NCBI RefSeq assembly: GCF_020523985.1
Contig: NZ_JAIVKM010000001.1
Location: forward strand, 2,170,001 to 2,234,000
Origin: Mangrovibacter yixingensis
Lineage (GTDB): Bacteria; Pseudomonadota; Gammaproteobacteria; Enterobacterales; Enterobacteriaceae
Length of the DNA: 64,000 nucleotides
Reading direction: 5' to 3'
Shown: positions 31,856 to 42,050 of the stretch, piece by piece
Layout: each line of letters opens with the position of its first letter
How positions within the stretch are numbered: the stretch's first letter is position 1
The notes under the pieces: generated by a model
Told to the model about the DNA's origin: nothing
The model's input: the letters and a program-made list of their open reading frames with translations, nothing else
Database searches by the model: none
Position numbers and translations under genes: made by a program

Positions 31856-34800
31856 GTGCGCTTTTTTGCTCTGTTTATCTACCGCCCTGTCGCCACCATT
31901 TTGATTTCAGTGGCGATAACGCTGTGCGGGGTTTTGGGGTTTCGGCTGTTGCCCGTCGCCCCCCTGCCCCAGGTGGATTTCCCGGTGATTATGGTGAACG
32001 CATCACTACCTGGTGCTTCGCCAGAAACCATGGCATCGTCGGTAGCCACACCGTTGGAACGTTCGTTGGGCCGGATAGCTGGCATCAACGAAATGACGTC
32101 CACCAGTTCGCTGGGTAGCACCAGAATCATTCTGCAATTTGAACTCAGCCGGGATATTAACGGCGCTGCGCGGGATGTGCAGGCGGCGATTAATGCCGCG
32201 CAAAGTTTGTTGCCAACCGGCATGCCCTCGCGGCCAACTTACCGTAAAGCTAACCCGTCAGATATGCCCATCATGATTCTGACGCTCACATCCGACACAC
32301 TATCGCAGGGGGAATTATATGATTTTGCCTCCACACAACTGGCACAAAATATTGCGCAAATAGATGGCGTTGGCGATGTGGATGTTGGCGGTAGTTCATT
32401 GCCAGCTATTCGGGTGGATTTAAACCCACAAGCACTGTTTAACCAGGGTGTTTCGCTGGATGCAGTGCGAACTGCTATCAGTAACGCTAATGTGCGCAAA
32501 CCCCAGGGGGCAATCGAAGACAGCACGCACCGCTGGCAGTTACAAACCAATGATGAACTAAAAACGGCTGCTGAATATCGCCCGCTGATTATTCATTACA
32601 ACAATGGTGCCGCTGTGCGCCTGGCTGATGTAGCGAATGTCACTGATTCGGTGCAGAATGTGCGCAATGCCGGGATGACCAACGCCCAGCCAGCTATATT
32701 GCTGATGATCCGTAAACTGCCTGAAGCCAATATTATCCAGACCGTAGACCGGATCCGTGCCCGCCTGCCTGAGCTGGAGCAAACTATCCCGGCGGCCGTT
32801 AATGTTCATATAGCACAAGATTCCTCGCCCACTATTCGGGCTTCACTCGCCGAAGTCGAACAGGCGCTGTGTATTTCCGTAGCGCTGGTTATTCTGGTGG
32901 TATTCCTGTTCCTGCGCTCCGGCCCGGCAACGTTAATTCCTGCAGTGGCTGTGCCTGTTTCCCTGATAGGCACTTTCGCCGCGATGTACTTGTGCGGTTT
33001 CAGCCTGAATAACCTCTCCTTGATGGCACTCACTATTGCCACTGGCTTTGTGGTGGATGATGCCATTGTGGTGCTGGAAAATATCTCAAGGCACCTGGAA
33101 GCTGGGGTGAAGCCGCTGCAGGCTGCGTTACAAGGTGCTCGTGAAGTGGGATTCACCGTGCTTTCCATGAGTGTATCGCTGGTAGCCGTGTTCCTGCCGT
33201 TATTGCTGATGGGCGGTTTGCCAGGCAGGTTATTCCGCGAATTTGCCGTCACGCTTTCGGTTTCTATTGCCATCTCCATGGTGGTTTCTCTGACCCTCAC
33301 CCCCATGATGTGCGGGTGGCTGCTTAAAAACCCCAAACCTGGCGCTAAACGGCAAGGTGCCGGGCGGTTGATGCTGGCCGTACAGGGTGGTTATGCCCGC
33401 TCGCTCGCGGTGGCACTGAAATACAAACGCCTGGTGGGTGTTTTGCTGCTGGCGACTATCGGGCTCAATATCTGGCTGTATATCGCAGTACCCAAAACCC
33501 TGATGCCCGAACAAGATACCGGGCGAATCATGGGGAATATCCGTGCCGACCAGAGTATCTCTTTTCAGGCGATGCGCGGCAAATTACAGGACTTCATGAA
33601 AATCATCCGTGAAGACCCGGCAGTGGATAATGTTACCGGCTTTACCGGGGGTTCACGGGTTAACAGCGGCATGATGTTTATCTCGCTGAAGCCACGTAGC
33701 GAACGCAAAGAGACGGCGCAACAAGTGATTGACCGCCTGCGGGTAAAACTGGCAAAAGAGCCTGGTGCCACACTGTTCTTGATGGCAATGCAGGATTTAA
33801 GAGTGGGTGGGCGCCAGGCAAATGCCAGTTACCAGTACACTCTTTTGTCTGATGACCTGGGCGCCCTGCGCACCTGGGAGCCGAAAATTCGCCAGGCACT
33901 GGCTGCCCTGCCGGAACTCACTGATGTCAACTCAGACCAGCAGGATAAAGGCTCGGAGCTGGCGCTAACCTATGACCGGGCAACGTTATCACGCCTGGGG
34001 ATCAACGTGGCTGATGCCAATAGCCTGCTTAACAATGCTTTCGGGCAACGCCAGATTTCAACCATCTACCAGCCCATGAACCAGTACAAAGTGGTGATGG
34101 AGGTTGACCCTCGCTATACCCAGGATGCCAGTGCGCTGGAAAAAATGTTTATTATCAACAGTGAAGGCAAGCCTGTTCCACTGTCCTGGTTTGCTAAATG
34201 GTTGCCCGCAAATGCCCCGTTGTCAGTTAACCACCAGGGCCTTTCTGCCGCTTCAACTATTGCATTTAACCTGCCCGATGGCGTGTCTTTGTCGCAAGCC
34301 AGTGATGCCATAGAGCGCACCATGACAGCGTTGGGCGTACCTTCCAGTGTACGTGGTAGCTGGGCGGGCACTGCACAAATCTTCCAGCAAACAATGAACT
34401 CCCAGCTGATTTTAATTCTGGCGGCAATTGCTACTGTCTATATTGTGTTGGGTATGCTGTATGAAAGTTATGTTCACCCACTCACCATTCTTTCTACATT
34501 GCCTTCGGCCGGTGTCGGGGCATTACTGGCGTTACAGATGTTCAGTACCCCCTTTAGCCTGATTGCGCTTATTGGCATTATGTTGCTGATTGGTATCGTC
34601 AAGAAAAACGCCATTATGCTGGTTGATTTTGCCCTTGAAGCCATGCGTAACAGCAATGTTTCCGCGCAGGATGCCATTTTCCAGGCCTGCCTGCTGCGTT
34701 TCAGGCCCATTATGATGACAACGCTGGCGTCCATTTTTGGCGCATTACCGCTGGTGATGGCAACCGGTGATGGCGCTGAATTACGCCAGCCACTGGGGAT

Positions 34801-34936
34801 TACCATTGTGGGCGGTTTAGTAGTGAGCCAACTATTAACACTGTATACCACTCCGGTGGTGTTCCTGTTTTTTGACCGTTTGCGGCCGGGTAGCCGTGCA
34901 CGGAACAAACAACATTTATTACAGGCCAGTGAGTAA
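31856..34936 (+). CDS. mdtC: multidrug efflux RND transporter subunit MdtC
   Basis: Partner RND subunit of MdtB. It has 1026 residues (E. coli 1025). It starts with GTG directly after the mdtB stop (TGAGTG), with a ribosome site in the end of mdtB (GAGGAGG). Span 1 is [21 protein letters not shown], and the proton-relay region is [27 protein letters not shown]. In E. coli mdtD, an MFS gene, follows; here the next gene is baeS, only 65 bases away, so mdtD is missing. The stop codon lies in the loop of a 7-bp hairpin (34925-34943). Confidence 0.96.
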   Translation: MRFFALFIYRPVATILISVAITLCGVLGFRLLPVAPLPQVDFPVIMVNASLPGASPETMASSVATPLERSLGRIAGINEMTSTSSLGSTRIILQFELSRDINGAARDVQAAINAAQSLLPTGMPSRPTYRKANPSDMPIMILTLTSDTLSQGELYDFASTQLAQNIAQIDGVGDVDVGGSSLPAIRVDLNPQALFNQGVSLDAVRTAISNANVRKPQGAIEDSTHRWQLQTNDELKTAAEYRPLIIHYNNGAAVRLADVANVTDSVQNVRNAGMTNAQPAILLMIRKLPEANIIQTVDRIRARLPELEQTIPAAVNVHIAQDSSPTIRASLAEVEQALCISVALVILVVFLFLRSGPATLIPAVAVPVSLIGTFAAMYLCGFSLNNLSLMALTIATGFVVDDAIVVLENISRHLEAGVKPLQAALQGAREVGFTVLSMSVSLVAVFLPLLLMGGLPGRLFREFAVTLSVSIAISMVVSLTLTPMMCGWLLKNPKPGAKRQGAGRLMLAVQGGYARSLAVALKYKRLVGVLLLATIGLNIWLYIAVPKTLMPEQDTGRIMGNIRADQSISFQAMRGKLQDFMKIIREDPAVDNVTGFTGGSRVNSGMMFISLKPRSERKETAQQVIDRLRVKLAKEPGATLFLMAMQDLRVGGRQANASYQYTLLSDDLGALRTWEPKIRQALAALPELTDVNSDQQDKGSELALTYDRATLSRLGINVADANSLLNNAFGQRQISTIYQPMNQYKVVMEVDPRYTQDASALEKMFIINSEGKPVPLSWFAKWLPANAPLSVNHQGLSAASTIAFNLPDGVSLSQASDAIERTMTALGVPSSVRGSWAGTAQIFQQTMNSQLILILAAIATVYIVLGMLYESYVHPLTILSTLPSAGVGALLALQMFSTPFSLIALIGIMLLIGIVKKNAIMLVDFALEAMRNSNVSAQDAIFQACLLRFRPIMMTTLASIFGALPLVMATGDGAELRQPLGITIVGGLVVSQLLTLYTTPVVFLFFDRLRPGSRARNKQHLLQASE

Positions 34937-34943
34937 CACTGGC
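34925..34943 (+). terminator. small hairpin over the mdtC stop codon
   Basis: GCCAGTG (34925-34931), loop AGTAA containing the TAA stop, CACTGGC (34937-34943), followed by TTTATC. It is a possible weak attenuator between mdtC and baeS, at the place where mdtD sits in E. coli. Read-through is likely. Confidence 0.4.
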
Positions 34944-35001
34944 TTTATCACCCGCCTGGCATGTAAAGCCCTGGCGGAATATGACTGAACTGGAGCCCCG
35001 T

Positions 35002-36576
35002 ATGAAGTTCTGGCGCCTGGGTATTACTGGCAAATTGTTTGTCGCTATTTTGTCCACCTGCATTCTGTTGCTTATCACAATGCATTGGGCCGTACGTGTC
35101 AGCTTTGAACGGGGCTTTATCGATTATATTAAGCACGGTAACCAACAGCGGCTGGTGTTGCTGCGTGACACTCTGGCGGAGCAGTATGCTATTCACGGGA
35201 ACTGGCGTTTCCTGCGCCACAACGACAGGTTTATGTTCCAGCTTTTGCGCTCCTTTGACCGTGATTTAGCCGGTGCCCCAATGCCACCACCCCGGGCTGG
35301 TGAACGCAACATGGAGCAATATATCCCCGAATCAGAGGGCAAAGACCAGGATGACATGGCAGATAACGATCCTTCTGGAATGGACCACGGGCAACCAGAT
35401 CCCTTTGCACCCAACAGCGAACCGCCCCAGGAGGATAACGGTGGTCCGAATGGACCCGGAATGGATCCATTACATGGCTGGCGTACTCAATTCTGGGTGC
35501 TGGATCAAAAAAGCCGCTTGCTGGTTGGCCCTCCCTTCCCTATTCCGCCAGACAGTAACCGGGAGCCGATTAAATTTAACGACACCACTGTTGGCTGGGT
35601 TGTCGCTTCACCCGTGGAACGGCTGACCCGCACCACTGATATCAGCTTTGATCGCCAGCAGCGGCGCACCAGTTGGTTGATTGTTGCGCTGGCAACACTG
35701 ATGGCCGCCGGGGCAACGTTCCCGCTGGCTCGCGGGTTGCTGGCACCGGTGAAACGCCTGGTGGACGGAACACACAAACTCGCCGCAGGTGACTTCAGTA
35801 CCCGGGTAGAACAAAGCAGCAACGATGAGCTGGGCCGGCTTGCCAGTGACTTTAACCAACTTGCCAGTACCCTTGAGAAAAACCAGCAGATGCGCCAGGC
35901 CTTTATGGCGGATATTTCCCATGAACTGCGCACGCCACTGGCGGTATTGCGTGGCGAACTGGAGGCAATTCAGGATGGCGTGCGGAAATTTACTCCAGAA
36001 TCTGTCGCTTCATTGCAGGCTGAAGTTGGCACGCTGACCAAACTGGTTAATGACCTGCACCAGTTATCAATGTCGGACCAGGGCGCCCTGGCCTACCAGC
36101 GGCGTCACATTGAAGTTATCTCTTTGGTGGAAATGGCTGCTGGCGCATTTCGTGAACGTTTTAACAGCCACGGGTTAACCATCGACCTGAGTTTACCGGA
36201 TAACGCCATGTTATTTGGCGACCCGGACCGTTTGATGCAATTATTCAATAACCTGCTGGAAAACAGCCTGCGCTATACTGACAGCGGCGGCGGGTTGTCC
36301 ATTAACGGCCGCATCCAGGATCGCATACTGCATCTGCAATTTGCAGACAGCGGCCCGGGGGTTACAGACGAACAGCTTGCACAATTATTTGAACGGTTTT
36401 ACCGTGCAGAAGGTTCGCGTAACCGGGCAAGTGGCGGCTCTGGTTTGGGTTTATCTATTTGCCAGAATATTGTGGAAGCCCATGGCGGAAAAATCTCCGT
36501 CGGGCATGCCGCTGCCGGGGGCATCAGTATTGATGTGACCTTACCATTAGAGAGTGAAACACAGAGAAGCGTATGA
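35002..36576 (+). CDS. baeS: envelope-stress sensor histidine kinase BaeS, with long periplasmic insert
   Basis: Senses envelope stress and phosphorylates BaeR. It has 524 residues; E. coli has 467. The first span is near residues 11-30, the periplasmic sensor runs from about 31 to 225, and the second span is [22 protein letters not shown], followed by a HAMP linker. The H box [20 protein letters not shown] gives phospho-acceptor His307; later boxes are [11 protein letters not shown] (N), FADSGPGV (G1) and GGSGLGLSI (G2). Residues about 88-157 are an extra Pro/Asp/Glu/Gly-rich stretch in the sensor loop. ATG 35002 is chosen because GGAG lies 7 bases upstream and it matches the family N terminus; an ATG at 34981 is less likely. 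It overlaps baeR by 4 bases. Confidence 0.95.
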   Translation: MKFWRLGITGKLFVAILSTCILLLITMHWAVRVSFERGFIDYIKHGNQQRLVLLRDTLAEQYAIHGNWRFLRHNDRFMFQLLRSFDRDLAGAPMPPPRAGERNMEQYIPESEGKDQDDMADNDPSGMDHGQPDPFAPNSEPPQEDNGGPNGPGMDPLHGWRTQFWVLDQKSRLLVGPPFPIPPDSNREPIKFNDTTVGWVVASPVERLTRTTDISFDRQQRRTSWLIVALATLMAAGATFPLARGLLAPVKRLVDGTHKLAAGDFSTRVEQSSNDELGRLASDFNQLASTLEKNQQMRQAFMADISHELRTPLAVLRGELEAIQDGVRKFTPESVASLQAEVGTLTKLVNDLHQLSMSDQGALAYQRRHIEVISLVEMAAGAFRERFNSHGLTIDLSLPDNAMLFGDPDRLMQLFNNLLENSLRYTDSGGGLSINGRIQDRILHLQFADSGPGVTDEQLAQLFERFYRAEGSRNRASGGSGLGLSICQNIVEAHGGKISVGHAAAGGISIDVTLPLESETQRSV

Positions 36577-37295
36577 GCGAATTCCCGATTGATGAAAATG
36601 CACCACAGATCCTGATTGTGGAAGATGAGCCAAAACTGGGCCAGTTGCTTATCGATTATCTGCGGGCAGCCAGTTATGCTCCAACCCTGGTTAACCATGG
36701 GGATCAGGTTGTTCCTTATGTGCGCCAGACGCCACCCGATCTTATCCTGTTGGATCTGATGTTGCCGGGCACAGATGGCCTGACAATTTGCAAAGAGATC
36801 CGCCGTTTTTCCGATGTGCCCATTATTATGGTCACCGCTAAAATTGAAGAAATAGACCGCCTGCTGGGGCTGGAAATAGGCGCGGATGATTATATCTGTA
36901 AACCCTACAGCCCACGTGAAGTTGTTGCCCGGGTAAAAACCATTCTGCGCCGTTGCCAACCAAAAGCGTTCCAAAACGAAACAGATAACGGCCCGACACT
37001 GAAAATTGATGAAAGCCGTTTTCAGGCAACCTGGAATAACAAAGCACTGGATCTGACCCCGGCAGAGTTTCGGCTACTGAAAACTCTCGCCCATGAACCG
37101 GGTAAGGTCTTTTCCCGTGAACAGTTGCTGAACCATCTTTATGATGACTACCGGGTAGTGACTGACCGCACTATAGACAGCCACATCAAAAACCTGCGCC
37201 GTAAGCTGGAAGCGCTGGATGAAGAACAACCATTTATTCGCGCTGTTTATGGTGTAGGCTACCGATGGGAAGCCGATCCCTGCCAGTTTCTGTAA
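36573..37295 (+). CDS. baeR: response regulator BaeR
   Basis: OmpR/PhoB-type DNA-binding response regulator that activates mdtABC and other efflux or envelope genes. It has 240 residues, the same as E. coli. The receiver domain has the acidic pair VEDEP near residue 17, phospho-acceptor Asp61 in [12 protein letters not shown] and Lys in CKPYSPREV. The winged helix covers about 135-235 ([38 protein letters not shown]). Its start overlaps the baeS stop as ATGA. A terminator follows. Confidence 0.97.
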   Translation: MSEFPIDENAPQILIVEDEPKLGQLLIDYLRAASYAPTLVNHGDQVVPYVRQTPPDLILLDLMLPGTDGLTICKEIRRFSDVPIIMVTAKIEEIDRLLGLEIGADDYICKPYSPREVVARVKTILRRCQPKAFQNETDNGPTLKIDESRFQATWNNKALDLTPAEFRLLKTLAHEPGKVFSREQLLNHLYDDYRVVTDRTIDSHIKNLRRKLEALDEEQPFIRAVYGVGYRWEADPCQFL

Positions 37296-37302
37296 CCCCC
37301 CG

Positions 37303-37330
37303 CCGGGCGTGCTGACGCCCGGGTTTATTT
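37303..37330 (+). terminator. rho-independent terminator after baeR
   Basis: CCGGGCGT (37303-37310), loop GCTG, ACGCCCGG (37315-37322), then GTTTATTTCC. It lies a few bases after the baeR stop and closes the mdtABC-baeSR operon. Confidence 0.8.
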
Positions 37331-37439
37331 CCCCTGCCGCAAGCGCTACAATGCCCGCCCTGAAAGTATGGCATTATGACGCCTACCTGCCGTTTCACCT
37401 GGTGAAGCGGTTCTGACCTGACATCAGAAAGAGCCCAAC

Positions 37440-38801
37440 ATGTTTAAACCGGAATTACTCTCTCCGGCGGGAACGCTGAAAAATATGCGTTACGCCTTCG
37501 CTTATGGCGCAGATGCCGTTTATGCGGGACAACCTCGTTACAGCCTGCGGGTGCGTAACAACGAATTCAACCACGAAAACCTTGCACTGGGTATAAATGA
37601 AGCCCATGCATTGGGGAAAAAGTTTTATGTAGTGGTGAATATCGCCCCCCATAACGCCAAACTGAAAACCTTTATTCGCGACTTGCAACCCGTTGTGGAT
37701 ATGGGCCCGGATGCGCTCATCATGTCTGATCCTGGTTTAATCATGATGGTTCGTGAAGCCTTCCCGGAGATGGCTGTTCACCTTTCCGTACAGGCGAACG
37801 CCGTTAACTGGGCGACAGTAAAATTCTGGAAACAGATGGGGCTGACTCGGGTGATTCTTTCCCGTGAGCTTTCTTTAGAAGAGATAGCAGAAATTCGTGC
37901 ACAGGTTCCAGATATGGAACTGGAAGTGTTCGTTCACGGCGCGTTATGCATGGCATATTCTGGCCGTTGCCTGCTTTCCGGCTATATCAATAAACGCGAC
38001 CCGAACCAGGGAACCTGCACTAATGCCTGCCGCTGGGAATACAAAGTTCAGGAAGGCAAAGAAGACGATATCGGCAATATTGTACATATGCATGAACCCA
38101 TTCCAGTACAAAATGTCGACCCAACACTTGGGGCCGGTGCGCCAACCGATAAAGTATTCATGATTGAAGAGAGCCAGCGCCCGGGTGAATATATGACGGC
38201 GTTCGAAGACGAACACGGCACTTATATTATGAACTCCAAAGATTTGCGCGCCATTCAGCATGTTGAGCGCTTAACCCAGTTAGGCGTGCATTCGCTGAAA
38301 ATTGAAGGCCGTACTAAATCTTTTTACTACTGCGCACGTACCGCCCAGGTTTACCGCCGTGCCATTGATGATGCCGCTACCGGGAAGCCATTCGACCCGT
38401 CCCTGCTGGAAACACTGGAAGGCCTGGCACACCGTGGCTATACCGAAGGTTTCCTGCGCCGCCATACGCACGACAGCTACCAGAATTATGAATATGGGTA
38501 TTCTGTTTCCGACCGCCAGCAATTTGTTGGTGAATTTACCGGCGAGCGTAACGGCGAGCTTGCCGCTGTGGCGGTAAAAAATAAATTCAGCAAAGGCGAC
38601 AGCCTGGAATTAATGACGCCACAGGGCAACATCAGCTTTACGCTGGAGCACATGGAAAATGGCAAGGGCCAACCAATGGATGTCGCTCCGGGTGATGGCT
38701 ACACTGTATGGCTGCCCGTTCCTGCAGACCTGGCGCTGGAATATGGCCTGTTGATGCGTAACCTGGCGGGGCAAACAACCCGTAACCCACACGCAAAGTA
38801 A
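37440..38801 (+). CDS. trhP: tRNA U34 hydroxylation protein TrhP (YegQ), U32 family
   Basis: U32 'peptidase'-family protein. E. coli TrhP (YegQ) is needed for prephenate-dependent formation of 5-hydroxyuridine at the tRNA wobble position; proteolysis is not its established role. It has 453 residues, the usual length. It begins KPELLSPAGTLKNMRYAFAYGADAVYAG. The conserved cysteine region, probably an Fe-S site, is CMAYSGRCLLSGYINKRD followed by TCTNACRWEYKV, and the motif LKIEGRTKSFYYCA follows. It is single-gene, and CyaR lies directly downstream on the same strand as in E. coli. Confidence 0.93.
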   Translation: MFKPELLSPAGTLKNMRYAFAYGADAVYAGQPRYSLRVRNNEFNHENLALGINEAHALGKKFYVVVNIAPHNAKLKTFIRDLQPVVDMGPDALIMSDPGLIMMVREAFPEMAVHLSVQANAVNWATVKFWKQMGLTRVILSRELSLEEIAEIRAQVPDMELEVFVHGALCMAYSGRCLLSGYINKRDPNQGTCTNACRWEYKVQEGKEDDIGNIVHMHEPIPVQNVDPTLGAGAPTDKVFMIEESQRPGEYMTAFEDEHGTYIMNSKDLRAIQHVERLTQLGVHSLKIEGRTKSFYYCARTAQVYRRAIDDAATGKPFDPSLLETLEGLAHRGYTEGFLRRHTHDSYQNYEYGYSVSDRQQFVGEFTGERNGELAAVAVKNKFSKGDSLELMTPQGNISFTLEHMENGKGQPMDVAPGDGYTVWLPVPADLALEYGLLMRNLAGQTTRNPHAK

Positions 38802-38835
38802 CGGCCAGTGGTGTTTATGTTTAGTAGCGCTAACC

Positions 38836-38878
38836 TTAGAACTGGATCACATACGTGACGGTTCAATATAGGTATTAT
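38836..38878 (+). promoter_or_regulatory. CRP-dependent promoter of cyaR
   Basis: A CRP-type site TTAGA-N6-TCACA (38836-38851; one perfect half, one 3/5 half) is centred 41.5 bases upstream of the predicted CyaR start at 38885, the class II activator position. A -10 box TATTAT lies at 38873-38878. In E. coli cyaR is CRP-cAMP activated. Confidence 0.75.
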
Positions 38879-38884
38879 TAGCAG

Positions 38885-38971
38885 GCTGAAAAACATAACC
38901 CATAAATGCTAGTTGTACCAGGAACCACCTCCTTAGCCTGTGTAATCTCCCTTACGCAGGCTTATTTTTTT
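38885..38971 (+). ncRNA. cyaR: CyaR small regulatory RNA
   Basis: Hfq-dependent sRNA, about 87 nt, nearly identical in sequence and place (downstream of trhP/yegQ) to E. coli CyaR. It begins GCTGAAAAACATAACCCAT, has the conserved CU-rich anti-ribosome-site region ACCACCTCCTTA, and ends in a terminator stem AGCCTGTGTAA (38935-38945) / TTACGCAGGCT (38952-38962) followed by seven T. In E. coli CyaR represses ompX, luxS, nadE and yqaE mRNAs; the targets here are assumed similar. Confidence 0.95.
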
Positions 38972-39103
38972 GCGCATTTTACAGAAAAGTTGTTAACGCC
39001 TTTTGGTTGAGGATAAAGTTAAACCATTTCTGGATGCCTGCCACATGGCAGATATAAACAGAAATGAATTTAATGAGTTGTGCAGATATTTTTTTGGTGG
39101 ATT

Positions 39104-39325
39104 ATGAATGCACGAAAAATAATCAGAATTGCCGCTTCCAGAGTTTTACGTGGATTAGGAATGGGAATTTCTTCAACCGGCTTGCTATTTTTCGTTTGGT
39201 TTTTCATCTTTTCAGTTGATGAATCTCGCCTGACATGGGGGGTATTATCCTGCCTCCCCATTGTTGCTGGTTACTTTATCTATCGTCTGGCTATTCTGAA
39301 GGTCTTTGACGAAAGACAGTATTAA
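39104..39325 (+). CDS. small two-span membrane protein, function unknown
   Basis: I do not recognise this gene. It encodes 73 residues from ATG 39104, with GGTGG 5 bases upstream; an ATG at 39080 would add eight residues. A basic amphipathic N terminus (NARKIIRIAASRVLRGLG) precedes two hydrophobic spans, about residues 19-40 (ISSTGLLFFVWFFIFSV) and 46-67 (WGVLSCLPIVAGYFIYRLAI), with a short acidic loop between them and a charged tail FDERQY. This suggests an inner-membrane protein with both ends inside. It lies alone between CyaR and yegS. No database match could be checked. Confidence 0.5.
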   Translation: MNARKIIRIAASRVLRGLGMGISSTGLLFFVWFFIFSVDESRLTWGVLSCLPIVAGYFIYRLAILKVFDERQY

Positions 39326-39605
39326 ACCATACCCCAAAGCCAAATAATCAGACTTATATTGATGTTCGGTTATTAGAGCCAGGGCTCGGCATTCAGCCAG
39401 CCTCTGGATCTTCGTCCTAATTTCAGCGTACCAAACACGTCTTTCCCACCACACCACTCAGGCGATTTGTTGTAGGCAACGGCCTTATTTTATTGCCACG
39501 CATAAAGTCTTACTTTCCCCTCCAGTTTTCAGGCTGTTCTGACGATAACAATCTTTATATAGCACTACACTTTGGGTGTGGAGCACTTTACAGGGAATAC
39601 AAGCC

Positions 39606-40505
39606 ATGAAAACACTTGCCTCTTCCATGCTAATTCTTAACGGCAAACTTGCTAATGATCCCATTTTGCGGGACACCATTCATCAGTTTCGTGAACGGGG
39701 GTTTGACCTTCATGTCCGTGTGACCTGGGAATTTGGTGATGCAGAGCGGTTTGTTAATGAAGCTCATCACCTGAAAATCGAAAACGTTATTGCTGGTGGC
39801 GGTGACGGCACACTGAACGAAGTGGTCAATGGTATTTACAAGCTGGAAGAAAAATCGCGCCCGATCCTGGGGATTTTACCGCTGGGAACCGCCAATGATT
39901 TTGCTACAGCCGCCGGGATCCCCGATGCCCTGAATAATGCACTGATGCTGGCAATCAATGGCCGTCCGCGCCAAATTGATGTGGTACAGGTAAACCGTGG
40001 CCGCTGCTTTATTAATATGGCATCTGGTGGGTTCGGCACCAAAGTCACCAACGATACCCCAGAAACCATGAAAGCCACTTTTGGCGGGGTTTCCTACCTG
40101 ATTCATGGGATCCTGCGTCTGGATAAACTGGCGCCGGACCATTGCGAAATTCGCAGCGGCGATTTTCTCTGGGAAGGTGATGCCCTGATTATGGGGATAG
40201 GCAATGGCCGCCAGGCTGGTGGTGGGCAGTTACTTTGCCCTGGAGCCTTAATTAATGATGGCATGCTGAACTTGCGTATTTTTACCGGGGAGTCTCTGGT
40301 TCCCACCCTGCTCAGTACCCTGGCACGCAGTGAAGATGAAGAACATATGATAGAAGCCAGTGGCAGTTGGTTTGAAATCCGGGCCGAACACACCATGACG
40401 TTTAACCTGGATGGCGAGCCGATTAGCGGAAACCAGTTCTCACTGGTCGTGAAACCAGGTGCTGTTTTCTGCCGCCTGCCTCCGGACTGCCCGTTACTCA
40501 AATAA
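39606..40505 (+). CDS. yegS: lipid kinase YegS
   Basis: Diacylglycerol-kinase-family enzyme; E. coli YegS phosphorylates phosphatidylglycerol in vitro, and its physiological substrate is uncertain. It has 299 residues, the same as E. coli. The N-terminal nucleotide-binding motif is [15 protein letters not shown], followed by [11 protein letters not shown]. The C-terminal part has [23 protein letters not shown] and [17 protein letters not shown] 39606 has AGGGA about 9 bases upstream and matches the family start; the frame stays open 30 bases further. It is monocistronic. Confidence 0.95.
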   Translation: MKTLASSMLILNGKLANDPILRDTIHQFRERGFDLHVRVTWEFGDAERFVNEAHHLKIENVIAGGGDGTLNEVVNGIYKLEEKSRPILGILPLGTANDFATAAGIPDALNNALMLAINGRPRQIDVVQVNRGRCFINMASGGFGTKVTNDTPETMKATFGGVSYLIHGILRLDKLAPDHCEIRSGDFLWEGDALIMGIGNGRQAGGGQLLCPGALINDGMLNLRIFTGESLVPTLLSTLARSEDEEHMIEASGSWFEIRAEHTMTFNLDGEPISGNQFSLVVKPGAVFCRLPPDCPLLK

Positions 40506-40569
40506 TACCCGTCTGCCCCGGCATACTGTCGGGGCATTCCCAAACTAATTTACTGGCTTATTTACTGGA

Positions 40570-41622
40570 TTACGCAATAGTTACCTGCTTGCTGAGGTAA
40601 ACATCCTGCACAGCATTAATCAGTTTTACCCCTTCTGACATGGATTTTTTAAACGCTTTACGGCCAAGGATAAGCCCCATGCCACCAGCACGCTTGTTAA
40701 TCACAGCTGTTCGCACCGCATCCGCGAAGTCTGTCTCACCACCCGCGGCCCCTCCCGAGTTAATTAACCCGGCACGGCCCATATAACAATTCGCCAGTTG
40801 GTAACGCACCAGGTCTATCGGGTTATCTGTAGTCAGTTTGCTGTAAACGCGCTCGTCGGTGTAACCAAAGTTAACGGCTTTATAACCACCATTGTTTTCA
40901 GCCATTTTCTGCTTAACTATATCGGCCCCAATGGTAGCTGCAATGTGGTTCGCCTGGCCGGTAAGGTCGGCGCTGGCATGGTAATCCACGCCATCTTTTT
41001 TGAAGGCTGGGTTACGCAAGTAAGCCCACAGTACTGTCACCATCCCCAGCTCATGGGCACGTTCAAATGCTGCAGAAATTTCTTCTATCTGGCGGCGGGA
41101 TTCTTCTGAACCAAAGTAAATCGTAGCCCCTACCGCTACCGCCCCCAGGTTAAATGCCTGCTCCACGCTTGCATACAGAGTCTGGTCATAAGTCGTTGGG
41201 TAGCTCAGGGTTTCGTTATGGTTCAGCTTCATCAGAAACGGAATACGGTGAGCATAGCGGCGGGAAACAGAGGCCAGCACACCATAAGTGGAAGCCACGC
41301 AGTTGCAACCAGCTTCTATTGCCAGTTCAACAATGTTTTTTGGGTCAAAATAGAGCGGGTTGGCAGCAAATGAAGCCCCGGCAGAGTGCTCAATGCCCTG
41401 GTCAACTGGCAGTATCGATAAATACCCGGTACCGGCCAGGCGGCCTGTGTTATAGAGAGTCTGCATGTTACGCAGTACAGCCGGTGGGCGGTTGTTGTCC
41501 ACCATAACCCGGTCCACATAATCGGGGCCGGGCAGGTAAAGTTGTTCGGCGGAAATCGTCATACAACGGTGTTGCAGCAGGTTATCGGCGTCATTTCCAA
41601 GAAACTGAATAATATCGGTCAT
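40570..41622 (-). CDS. fbaB: class I fructose-bisphosphate aldolase
   Basis: DhnA-type class I aldolase interconverting fructose-1,6-bisphosphate with DHAP and glyceraldehyde-3-phosphate, important on gluconeogenic carbon. It has 350 residues, the same as E. coli FbaB. Clear family stretches are [58 protein letters not shown] and the Schiff-base lysine region [18 protein letters not shown]. The ATG at 41620-41622 is six bases after GGAG; another ATG lies directly upstream. It is divergent from yegT. Confidence 0.97.
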   Translation of the reverse strand: MTDIIQFLGNDADNLLQHRCMTISAEQLYLPGPDYVDRVMVDNNRPPAVLRNMQTLYNTGRLAGTGYLSILPVDQGIEHSAGASFAANPLYFDPKNIVELAIEAGCNCVASTYGVLASVSRRYAHRIPFLMKLNHNETLSYPTTYDQTLYASVEQAFNLGAVAVGATIYFGSEESRRQIEEISAAFERAHELGMVTVLWAYLRNPAFKKDGVDYHASADLTGQANHIAATIGADIVKQKMAENNGGYKAVNFGYTDERVYSKLTTDNPIDLVRYQLANCYMGRAGLINSGGAAGGETDFADAVRTAVINKRAGGMGLILGRKAFKKSMSEGVKLINAVQDVYLSKQVTIA

Positions 41623-42050
41623 CATAAACTCCATTATTTGTCTCTGTTTGCCAGCGAACAATGCCTGAAACAAGCCGCCTTACCGCAGAAGAATTCACTG
41701 CCGGGAGCAGCCTGAACCCGGCTCATCATTCGCTGAGAAATATAACCGTAGCAGATTTTCAGGGGAGCCCCTTGTGTAAAAATGACATCCTGTAACTTCC
41801 CGTTAGCCCTGATTACAGGGGGAAGTGCTGGTTTACCCCTCTCGTGTTCCTCTCTCACAAAACCCGTATGGGTGCACACCGAATGGAACAGCTTCTCCAG
41901 CGTGCAGCCTTGCTTTCGACACACAACCACCGGCCGATTCGTGTACAACAAAACTGTTACACTGATCAAGTAATCATCACAAAGGTATTTCAAAGGTATT
42001 ATTAAATGGTATTTTAAAGGAGTACCCTATCTGACATGAAGGATTAAACA
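41623..42050. other. divergent fbaB/yegT intergenic region
   Basis: This 428-base gap lies between divergent fbaB and yegT. Near yegT it contains three GGTATT copies, two as AAAGGTATT, at about 41980-42014. A minus-strand frame of 119 codons (41634-41993) runs through it but has no ribosome site or family-like composition. Otherwise nothing could be assigned. Confidence 0.5.
41981..42026 (+). promoter_or_regulatory. GGTATT repeats upstream of yegT, possible YegW operator
   Basis: Three direct GGTATT copies (two in AAAGGTATT, one in AATGGTATT), spaced 11 and 16 bases, lie just upstream of the yegT start, with a GGTA...TACC dyad at the 3' end. The neighbouring HutC-type regulator YegW is a plausible ligand. 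This is inference from repetition and location. Confidence 0.3.

Noticed and set aside
41634-41993. Minus-strand 119-codon frame between fbaB and yegT
   Set aside because: No ribosome site, no domain-like pattern, and it overlaps the fbaB leader where promoters are expected.
42036-42047. Three-codon mini-frame ATG AAG GAT TAA before yegT
   Set aside because: AAGGAT is better explained as the yegT ribosome site; no evidence for a leader peptide.
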